The notes beneath the pieces were generated by a model that worked only from the letters and a program-made list of their open reading frames with translations, was not told the origin of the DNA and made no database searches. 5,360 nucleotides of DNA, from assembly GCA_020438595.1 (NCBI GenBank), contig JAGQUI010000213.1, forward strand, positions 1 through 5,360. The letters are read 5' to 3'. The position numbers and the translations under genes are program-made. Source of the stretch: Propionibacteriaceae bacterium (lineage in GTDB: Bacteria; Actinomycetota; Actinomycetes; Propionibacteriales; Propionibacteriaceae). Position 1 is the stretch's first letter; the number at the start of each line of letters is the position of its first letter. Positions 1 to 4,734 of this stretch are shown one piece after another.

Positions 1-1
1 G

Positions 2-100
2 CTCGCCATGTTGGCCGGCCTCGGCGAGACCCGCTACGTCGAGGTCGCCCCCGGCGATGTGGAGGCCACCTTCACCGAGCTGCTGCAGGCGCTGGCCTGA
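2..100 (+). CDS. C-terminal fragment of an unidentified protein (5' end outside window)
   Basis: An open frame enters from the left edge and ends at TGA (98-100), giving 32 residues that end in ...FTELLQALA. Almost every codon has G or C in the third position (31 of 32), as expected for a real high-GC coding region. The stop is followed after four bases by a strong hairpin, which fits the 3' end of a transcribed gene. The tail is mildly hydrophobic and helical, with no signal or motif I can assign. A domain tail such as that of an ABC transporter ATPase is possible, but this is not supported enough to name. The gene is convergent with the CDF transporter gene. Confidence 0.7.
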   Translation, partial: LAMLAGLGETRYVEVAPGDVEATFTELLQALA

Positions 101-104
101 GCCC

Positions 105-143
105 CCTGGACCGAGTCGGGGACGGTTCCCCACTCGGTCCAGG
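105..143. terminator. Bidirectional hairpin terminator, repeat copy 1
   Basis: A perfect 12-bp outer stem (105-116 with 132-143) continues, after one bulged C at 117, into a 5-bp inner stem (118-122 with 127-131) closed by a CGGT tetraloop. It lies between two convergent genes. It starts four bases after the stop of the left gene and its right arm ends directly against the stop codon of the CDF gene (144-146). Neither side has a U tract, as is common for actinobacterial terminators. A 34-nt core (108-141) recurs at 4666-4699 with only two base changes. Confidence 0.85.
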
Positions 144-1091
144 TCAGGACGCCGTCGTGCCCCGGTCGATGTCGGGTTCGAGGTAGAGCGCGGTCACCAT
201 CGGGTTCGCGGCGCGGATCGCGGCCTCGGCGCTGTCGATCACCTGCGCGACCCGGGCGGCCGAATCGGTGGGCTCGACGGCGATCTTGGCCGCGACCAGC
301 ACCTCCTCGGGACCCAGGTGCAGCGTCTTGAGGTGGATCACGCGCTGCACGCCGTCCGCGCCGGCGAGGGTGGAGGTGATGCGGGCGATCGCCTCGGGGG
401 TGGCCGCCTCACCGAGGAGCAGGCTGCGGGTCTCCATGGCCAGCGTGATCGCGACGAAGATCAGCAGCAGCCCGATCATGGCCGTGCCGGCGACGTCCCA
501 GTAAGCGTTGTGGGTGAGCAGCGTCATGCCGACGCCGATCAGGGCGAAGACGAGGCCGAGCAGCGCAGCGAAGTCCTCCAGCAGGATCACCGGCAGGTCG
601 GGAGACTTCGCCCTGCGGATGAACTGCGGCCAGGTCAGGCCGCCCTTCAGCGGGGTCGACTCCCTGATCGCGGTGCGGAGGCTGAGCCCCTCGGCCACGA
701 TCGCGAAGGCCAGGACGGCGATCGGCACCCACCACCACTGGCTCTCCAGCAACTCGTCGGGATGCCCGGCGGCGATCTGCTCGTACTTGTGGAACGCCTC
801 GTAGATCGCGAACAGCCCGCCGAGGCTGAACAGGATCACCGAGACCAGGAACGCACTGATGTACGGCGCGCGGCCGTAACCGAACGGGTGCTCATCGGTC
901 GCCTGCCTCTTGGCGTCATGGCCGCCGCGCAGCAGCAGCAACTGGTTCGAGGTGTCGGCCAGCGAGTGCACGCCCTCGGCCAGCATGGACGCCGCCCCGG
1001 TCAGCGCCCAGGCGCCGAACTTGGTCAGCGCGATGAACGCATTCGCCGAGAGGGCCGCGATGATCGCCCTGGTTCCGCCGTGGCTACTCAC
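144..1091 (-). CDS. Cation diffusion facilitator (CDF) family metal transporter
   Basis: This is a membrane exporter of divalent cations, typically Zn2+ or related metals, driven by proton antiport in this family. The 315-residue product has about six hydrophobic segments (roughly 9-32, 35-54, 77-100, 119-138, 167-193 and 199-219) and a cytoplasmic C-terminal domain of about 90 residues. The second segment carries the HxxxD metal-site pattern (H42, D46 in AEGVHSLADTSNQ). The loop after it has the CDF signature EHPFGYGR (H68 to R74). The fifth segment has an acidic pair (E172, D173) where other CDFs hold the second half of the transport site. The ADTSNQ and HPFGYGR spelling suggests the branch related to SLC30A9/ZnT9; the exact metal cannot be read. 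I chose GTG at 1091 because AGGA lies 7 nt upstream. An in-frame GTG at 1112 would add seven residues but has a poorer ribosome binding site. The gene is convergent with the left gene and follows the isomerase-like gene, with a palindrome between them. Confidence 0.92.
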   Translation of the reverse strand: MSSHGGTRAIIAALSANAFIALTKFGAWALTGAASMLAEGVHSLADTSNQLLLLRGGHDAKRQATDEHPFGYGRAPYISAFLVSVILFSLGGLFAIYEAFHKYEQIAAGHPDELLESQWWWVPIAVLAFAIVAEGLSLRTAIRESTPLKGGLTWPQFIRRAKSPDLPVILLEDFAALLGLVFALIGVGMTLLTHNAYWDVAGTAMIGLLLIFVAITLAMETRSLLLGEAATPEAIARITSTLAGADGVQRVIHLKTLHLGPEEVLVAAKIAVEPTDSAARVAQVIDSAEAAIRAANPMVTALYLEPDIDRGTTAS

Positions 1092-1098
1092 GGCGTCA

Positions 1099-1102
1099 TC
1101 CT
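1099..1102 (-). promoter_or_regulatory. Ribosome binding site of the CDF gene
   Basis: AGGA on the - strand is separated by seven bases (TGACGCC) from GTG at 1091. It decides the start in favour of 1091 over the upstream in-frame GTG at 1112. Confidence 0.6.
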
Positions 1103-1120
1103 GCCAGAACACGCCCCACT

Positions 1121-1178
1121 CGCCGAGTTGTCAGAATCTCATGCGCCTATAGCCGCACCAGATTCTGACAAGTCGGCG
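1121..1178. repeat. 58-nt imperfect palindrome in the CDF/isomerase gap
   Basis: The palindrome is centred on CTATAG (1147-1152). The outer arms 1121-1139 and 1160-1178 pair at 18 of 19 positions (the mismatch is G1127 against G1172). The inner part adds TGCG/CGCA and the central CTATAG, giving 25 of 29 paired positions overall. It fills most of the space between the start of the CDF gene and the stop of the isomerase-like gene, both on the - strand. It begins 8 nt past that stop, so it may end the manB transcript. It could equally be an operator or a short dispersed palindromic element. No U tract follows it. Confidence 0.75.
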
Positions 1179-1186
1179 GGACGGGG

Positions 1187-2197
1187 TCAGGCGCGGCCGA
1201 GGCCGACCTGCAGGTAGGCGGCGGCGAACAGGCCCTGCTGCAGCAGGGTGACGTAGCGCTCGATCTCGGTGCCCTGGTCGTGGGAGATGTTCGACACCAG
1301 CACGTCCTTGGCCAGTGCGGCCTCGCGCAGCCGTGCGCGGTCCTCCGCGGCGTGCTCGTCGTCCAGGCCGTCGTCGACGAGCACCAGGCCGGGACGCTGT
1401 TCGGTGCCGGCCTCCTCGAACGGATCGGCGAACGGGTCGCGCAGCGGCACCTCGTCCAGCAACGGCAGCAGCGCGCCGCCGTCCGCGGACAGGACCATCC
1501 GGCCGCTGGCCGACCGCAGCGCCTCGGCGATCCGGCGGCTCGCCCGGGCGGCCAGGATCGACCCGCCCCAGACCATCGGCTTGGCGTCGGCGAGTTCGAG
1601 GGCGATCGCCTTCGCGGGGTTCTGGGTGGCGTCGAGCGCCAGCGCCGAGCCCGTGGCGACCGCGTCCATCGCGTCCGCGACGGTCTCCGGGTTCACCGCC
1701 GGGCCGAGCCCGAGCCGGTGCAGCGCCACCAGCGCCACGATCGCCGCGGCGAGCGGGTCACCGGTCGAGGTCGGCAGCAGGGTCGTGGACGGGGACGCCG
1801 ACTCGCGCGCCAGCGCCGAGTCGGCCGGGCACGCGACCAGCAGCCGGCAGCCGCGCCGCACCGCCTCGAACGCCGCGGCCAGGCTCACCTTGTCGCCGCC
1901 ACCCATCACGACGACGATGTCCAGTGGTCCGACCCAGCCCGGCAGGCCCAGCCGCGGCCAGGCCACCAGCGGCACCGGGCAGGTGGGTTCGAGCACCGCG
2001 CGGAGCAGCCGCGCCTCGGGCCCGAAGGTGATCATGGCGCGCGGGCGCTCGTCCGCGTCCAGCCGGGCCAGCGGGCCCTCTGCGGACGCCGCCTCGCGGC
2101 GCACCCGGGCACCGGCCTCGGCCAGCGGGCGCAGCAGCGGGTCGGCCGCGCGCAGCGCCTCGACGTCCTCCAGGCGCGAGTCGTCGAACTCGTACAC
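1187..2197 (-). CDS. SIS-domain / phosphosugar-isomerase-like protein (Rv3256c/TobH-like)
   Basis: This 336-residue protein resembles the actinobacterial proteins annotated as SIS-domain or bifunctional phosphoglucose/phosphomannose-isomerase C-terminal-like, which are encoded beside manB. Visible parts are a first Rossmann-like half around 54-165 with a strand and glycine turn (DIVVVMGGGDK, 93-103), and a second half with NPAK at 193-196 and a strand-turn at MVWGGSI (208-214). The C-terminal helix ERYVTLLQQGLFAAAYLQVGLG (two stretches within 313-334) matches the isomerase family's last helix. The protein stops soon after that helix, where the bifunctional isomerases have a further short tail. 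I do not see the usual SIS substrate loop (S-x-S/T-G-x-T). Isomerase activity is therefore doubtful, and a regulatory or accessory role in mannose metabolism is possible. The GTG start at 2197 follows the Trm112 stop by nine bases containing GGGCGGG, a fair ribosome binding site. It is the last gene of the manB group. Confidence 0.8.
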   Translation of the reverse strand: MYEFDDSRLEDVEALRAADPLLRPLAEAGARVRREAASAEGPLARLDADERPRAMITFGPEARLLRAVLEPTCPVPLVAWPRLGLPGWVGPLDIVVVMGGGDKVSLAAAFEAVRRGCRLLVACPADSALARESASPSTTLLPTSTGDPLAAAIVALVALHRLGLGPAVNPETVADAMDAVATGSALALDATQNPAKAIALELADAKPMVWGGSILAARASRRIAEALRSASGRMVLSADGGALLPLLDEVPLRDPFADPFEEAGTEQRPGLVLVDDGLDDEHAAEDRARLREAALAKDVLVSNISHDQGTEIERYVTLLQQGLFAAAYLQVGLGRA

Positions 2198-2206
2198 GGC
2201 CCGCCC

Positions 2207-2395
2207 CTAGCCGGTCGCGCCGGGACGCCGGGCCTCGTCCACCAGCAGGATCGGGATGCCGTCCCGCACCGGGTAGGCCAGCCCGCAGTCCGACGCCGTG
2301 CAGACCAGTTCGGAGGCCTCGTAGTCCCACGCCAGCTTGGTGTGGCAGGACGGGCAGACCAGGAGTTCCAGCACCTCGGCCGGGAGTTCGCTCAT
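2207..2395 (-). CDS. Trm112 family zinc-ribbon protein
   Basis: This small protein of 62 residues has two cysteine pairs, CPSC (C14, C17) and C-x4-C (C32, C37), followed by GLAYPVRDGIPILL (38-51). That last segment closely matches the YcaR/Trm112 signature of bacterial Trm112-like proteins. In eukaryotes and archaea Trm112 is a zinc-binding activator and stabiliser of methyltransferases that act on tRNA, rRNA and release factor. The role of the bacterial stand-alone form is less clear. The ATG at 2395 is preferred over upstream in-frame starts because it has a strong AAAGGA site 6 nt upstream, and because the conserved family start lies here. It shares one base with the manB stop (TGATG), which suggests translational coupling. 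The isomerase-like gene starts nine bases after its TAG stop, in the same frame. No methyltransferase gene is visible in the window. Confidence 0.9.
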   Translation of the reverse strand: MSELPAEVLELLVCPSCHTKLAWDYEASELVCTASDCGLAYPVRDGIPILLVDEARRPGATG

Positions 2396-3747
2396 CAACG
2401 GTCCTTTCGGATGATGTCCAGTGCCTCGTCGCGCAGCGCCGCCACGGTGGCAGCGTCCCTCGCCTCGACGTTCAGCCGCAGCAACGGCTCGGTGTTCGAC
2501 TCGCGGACGCTCACCCACCAGTCAACGCCGCTGACCAGCAGCCCGTCCACCCAGGAGACCTCGCCGCGTCCCGCCAGTGCCTGCGCCACCCCGGCCATCG
2601 CGGCCCGGGCGTCCGCGACCACGGAGTTGATCTCGCCGGACGCCGCGTAGTGCGGCAGTTGCGTGGCGAGCTCGGACATCGGCAGGCCGGTGCGCCCCAG
2701 CAGGGCGAGCACGTGCAGGCCGGCGAGCATGCCGGTGTCGGCGCCCCAGAAGTCCCGGAAGTAGTAGTGGGCGGAGTGCTCGCCGCCGAACACGGCGTTG
2801 CGCTGCGCCATCACGGCCTTCATCCGCGTGTGCCCGACCGGGCTGATCGCGACCTCGCCGCCGGCAGCGGTGACGACCTCCCCGACCGCGCGGGAGGTGA
2901 TCGTGTTCACCACGATCGTGCCGCCGGGCTCACGGGCGAGTTCGTTGCGCGCGATCAGGGCGGTCACCACCGAAGGGCTGACCACCTCGCCGTGCTCGTC
3001 GATGATGAAGCACCGGTCGGCGTCCCCGTCGAAGACGAGACCGAGGTCGGCCCCGTGCTCGCGGACGGCCCGCTGCGCGTCGACGAGATTCTCCGGCTCG
3101 AGCGGGTTCGGCTGGTGGTTCGGGAAGCTGCCGTCGAGTTCCAGGAACAGCCCGACCACCTCGACGTCGAGGGGGCCGAGCACGGCGGGGGTGGTGTGGC
3201 CGGCCATGCCGTTGCCCGCGTCCACCACGACCTTCAGGCGGCGCATGCCGGTGAGGTCGACCAGGGAGTGCAGGTGGGCCGCGTAGGCGCCGAGCAGGTC
3301 CTCGCTGCGGGAGGAGCCCGGGTTCGGCTTCGGAGGTAGTTCAACGTATGACAGCTCGCGAATCCTGGCCATCAGTTCGGGCGTGATCGGGGCGGCGTCC
3401 GGCAGGCAGAACTTCACCCCGTTGTAGGCGGCGGGGTTGTGCGAGGCGGTGAACTGCACCCCCGGCAGGTGGGTGTGCCCGGACGCGAACCAGAGCTCGT
3501 CCGTGCTGGCCAGGCCGACGTCGAGGACGCTGGCTCCCTGGCTCATCGCGCCGTCGGCGAAGGCGAGGCTGAGCTCGCGTCCACCGGCCCGCATGTCCCT
3601 GCCCAGCACGAACTCGCGTCCCTCGAGCTCGAAGGCTGCGGCGAAGGCCGCGCCGATCGCGCGCGCGCCGTCGAGGTCCCACTCGGGGTGCTCGCCGCCG
3701 ACCATCCCGCGGATGTCGTTGGCCTTGAAGACCTGGGGTTCGATCAC
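2395..3747 (-). CDS. manB: Phosphomannomutase/phosphoglucomutase
   Basis: This cytoplasmic alpha-D-phosphohexomutase interconverts mannose-6-phosphate and mannose-1-phosphate (possibly also the glucose forms). It feeds GDP-mannose and hence envelope mannosides. The length of 450 residues is normal for the family. All four active-site parts are present: the phosphoserine loop TASHNP (S102), the metal loop DGDADR (240-245), the sugar-binding loop GEHSAH (322-327; many relatives have GEMSGH) and the phosphate-binding loop RESNTEP (415-421). The substrate-entry motif KANDIRG is at residues 8-14. The GTG start at 3747 is the only option, because an in-frame TAG lies three codons upstream. It has no good ribosome binding site, but TAGGCT ends six bases upstream, which fits a leaderless mRNA. 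The stop overlaps the Trm112 start. DUF3499 ends 29 bases upstream on the same strand. Confidence 0.96.
   Translation of the reverse strand: MIEPQVFKANDIRGMVGGEHPEWDLDGARAIGAAFAAAFELEGREFVLGRDMRAGGRELSLAFADGAMSQGASVLDVGLASTDELWFASGHTHLPGVQFTASHNPAAYNGVKFCLPDAAPITPELMARIRELSYVELPPKPNPGSSRSEDLLGAYAAHLHSLVDLTGMRRLKVVVDAGNGMAGHTTPAVLGPLDVEVVGLFLELDGSFPNHQPNPLEPENLVDAQRAVREHGADLGLVFDGDADRCFIIDEHGEVVSPSVVTALIARNELAREPGGTIVVNTITSRAVGEVVTAAGGEVAISPVGHTRMKAVMAQRNAVFGGEHSAHYYFRDFWGADTGMLAGLHVLALLGRTGLPMSELATQLPHYAASGEINSVVADARAAMAGVAQALAGRGEVSWVDGLLVSGVDWWVSVRESNTEPLLRLNVEARDAATVAALRDEALDIIRKDR
2402..2407 (-). promoter_or_regulatory. Strong ribosome binding site of the Trm112 gene inside the manB 3' end
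   Basis: AAAGGA on the - strand lies six bases from the ATG at 2395, within the last codons of manB. It fixes the start of the small gene and contrasts with the lack of such a site at manB itself. Confidence 0.75.
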
Positions 3748-3753
3748 GGCGTG

Positions 3754-3759
3754 AGCCTA
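3754..3759 (-). promoter_or_regulatory. Putative -10 element of manB (leaderless)
   Basis: TAGGCT fits the actinobacterial -10 pattern TAnnnT. It ends exactly six bases before the manB GTG (3747), so transcription would begin at or next to the start codon. No convincing -35 hexamer is seen. The position lies in the 29-base gap after the DUF3499 stop, so manB could have its own promoter as well as read-through from DUF3499. Confidence 0.5.
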
Positions 3760-3776
3760 TCGCCAGTGTGCCGGGC

Positions 3777-4133
3777 TCAGGCGTCCTGCGGATCTGCGAG
3801 CACGGCCAGGTGGCCCTTGCGGCGGGTCACGGCCGGCGGCTGCACGGGCTCGGGCGCCCCGTCCCCGAGGCCCACCCGGCGCACGGCGTCCGCCAGGGCC
3901 ATCAGGTCGTCGGTGGACGCGCGCGGGCTGCTGAGGTCGCCCGGGAGCCGGATCACCTCCCAGCCGCGCGGCGCGCTCAGCCCCTGCGAGTGGCCGCGGC
4001 ACAGGTCGTAGCTGCCCGGCTCGGCGCGGAGCGCGAGCGGGCCGAGCACCGCGGTGGAGTCGGCGTAGACGAAGGTCAGCGTGGCCACCGCCGGGTCCGC
4101 GCACGCGGTTCGCGAGCAGCGCCGGTTGATCAC
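3777..4133 (-). CDS. DUF3499 family protein, probable zinc-binding
   Basis: This 118-residue protein is recognised from its N-terminal half, RRCSRTAC...ATLTFVYADSTAVLGPL...YDLC..H, which is the actinobacterial DUF3499 family. It sits next to manB in many genomes. Candidate metal ligands are C6 and C11 near the N terminus and C45 and H48 (CRGH), which would make one small zinc site; this is inferred from spacing only. The C-terminal third is proline-rich and probably loosely ordered. No signal peptide or membrane segment is seen, so it should be cytoplasmic. The GTG start at 4133 lacks a clear ribosome binding site, but TAACGT ends six bases upstream. The gene is divergent from the zincin-like gene, and manB starts 29 bases after its stop. 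Its function is unknown. Confidence 0.9.
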   Translation of the reverse strand: MINRRCSRTACADPAVATLTFVYADSTAVLGPLALRAEPGSYDLCRGHSQGLSAPRGWEVIRLPGDLSSPRASTDDLMALADAVRRVGLGDGAPEPVQPPAVTRRKGHLAVLADPQDA

Positions 4134-4139
4134 GGCGCC

Positions 4140-4145
4140 ACGTTA
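4140..4145 (-). promoter_or_regulatory. Putative -10 element of DUF3499 (leaderless)
   Basis: TAACGT fits TAnnnT and ends six bases before the GTG at 4133. This is the same spacing as at manB, and the start codons share the context GTGATC. No clear -35 box is visible in the GC-rich sequence upstream. Confidence 0.5.
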
Positions 4146-4210
4146 CCGCCGCCACGCGCCCCGACCCGGGAGCCTGCGACGGTGTGGCGTGCGCCGGTGC
4201 GGTCGGGAAG

Positions 4211-4216
4211 TAGGGT
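4211..4216 (+). promoter_or_regulatory. Putative -10 element of the zincin-like gene (leaderless)
   Basis: TAGGGT fits TAnnnT and ends seven bases before the ATG at 4224. The same bases could be read as a weak ribosome binding site (AGGG, or GAGG which is too close). Leaderless and led transcripts therefore cannot be told apart from sequence alone. It lies in the 90-base divergent region shared with DUF3499. Confidence 0.45.
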
Positions 4217-4223
4217 GAGGCCC

Positions 4224-4664
4224 ATGAGGCACCGGGACCGCCACGGACGCGGGTTGCGCGGGCCGATGGCCGCACCGAACCCGCTCACCGGCGCGCCGGT
4301 GCCGCTGCGGCAGCGACCGCGCCCGGCGGACTACTTCACCGACTGCCTGCGGGCCTCGATCTCGCGGACGGCGCGGGTCTGTCCCCGTGCGCTGGCAGGC
4401 ATCGACATCGGCTACGAGGAGGTGCCGGGCAACCTGGAGACGTGGCGGAGCGCGCGGGTGCCGCTGGCGGCCGCCGTGCCGGCGCGTCCGGGCCGCAACG
4501 GCCGGGTCGTGCTGTTCCGGCGTCCGCTCGAGCACCGGGCCAGTTCGCGCGCCGACCTGCGCCGCCTCGTGCACCGGGCGCTGCTCGAGCAGCTCTCCGC
4601 CCTGACCGGGATCACGATGGACGAGCTGGACCCGTCCGGCGAGACCGACGACGACTGGGACTGA
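4224..4664 (+). CDS. Zincin-like 'metallopeptidase family' protein with degenerate active site
   Basis: This 146-residue protein belongs to the actinobacterial Rv3259-type group, annotated as metallopeptidase or Zincin_1-like. Landmarks are a basic N terminus (RDRHGRGLRGP, 4-14), the core IDIGYEEVP (60-68), a basic-aromatic strand VVLFRRPLEHR (95-105), the helix LVHRALLEQL (115-124) and an acidic tail ending DDDWD. True members of the zincin fold carry HExxH on this helix. Here it reads H117-R-A-L-L121 followed by E122, so both the catalytic Glu and the second His are missing. Peptidase activity is doubtful; a structural or binding role is as likely. The ATG at 4224 is chosen because the conserved basic N terminus starts there; a later ATG at 4266 would remove it. 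The gene is divergent from DUF3499, and its stop is followed at once by the second copy of the terminator hairpin. Confidence 0.85.
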   Translation: MRHRDRHGRGLRGPMAAPNPLTGAPVPLRQRPRPADYFTDCLRASISRTARVCPRALAGIDIGYEEVPGNLETWRSARVPLAAAVPARPGRNGRVVLFRRPLEHRASSRADLRRLVHRALLEQLSALTGITMDELDPSGETDDDWD

Positions 4665-4665
4665 C

Positions 4666-4698
4666 GGACCGAGTCGGGGACGGTTCCTTACTCGGTCC
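4666..4698. terminator. Hairpin terminator, repeat copy 2
   Basis: A 9-bp perfect stem (4666-4674 with 4690-4698) continues after a bulged C into an inner stem GGGGA (4676-4680) facing TCCTT (4685-4689), with a CGGT loop. It begins two bases after the zincin-like stop. It is the same element as at 108-141 with two C-to-T changes (4688, 4689). In RNA read from the + strand those become G-U pairs, so the stem survives. It separates two convergent genes. Confidence 0.8.
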
Positions 4699-4707
4699 AC
4701 CCCGCCT

Positions 4708-4729
4708 CTCGGCGCTCCACCGGGCCGAG
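4708..4729. terminator. Possible weak second hairpin downstream of DUF5719
   Basis: CTCGGC (4708-4713) pairs with GCCGAG (4724-4729) across a 10-base loop, immediately past the DUF5719 stop on the - strand. The right arm also resembles an arm of the neighbouring repeat, so it could pair with 4690-4695 instead. Support is weak. Confidence 0.3.
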
Positions 4730-4734
4730 TCAGG

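Noticed and set aside
1110..1112. GTG at 1112 as the start of the CDF gene
   Set aside because: The GTG at 1091 has AGGA at a good distance, and the protein's family-like sequence begins after it.
1128..1153. Resemblance of TTGTCAG...TATAG to the PafBC (RecA-independent DNA damage) promoter motif
   Set aside because: The TTGTCAG half matches, but the -10 part is about three bases too far away and lacks the final T. The sequence is also repeated on both strands as part of a palindrome.
57..1217. Long + strand open frame antisense to the CDF gene
   Set aside because: Its arginine-, glutamine- and aspartate-rich translation is typical of the reverse of a high-GC gene, it matches no family, and the - strand reading gives a clear CDF protein.
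2396..2518. Longer N terminus for the Trm112 protein
   Set aside because: The extension would lie wholly inside manB in another frame, is basic and unlike the family, and the internal ATG has a strong ribosome binding site.
1269..2650. Overlapping + strand open frames across the isomerase-like and Trm112 genes
   Set aside because: Low-complexity Ser/Ala/Arg or Arg/Gln/Gly translations, opposite to well-supported genes; they are by-products of GC bias.
2650..3339. + strand open frame inside manB
   Set aside because: Antisense to the metal-loop and sugar-binding parts of a complete phosphomannomutase; no family resemblance.
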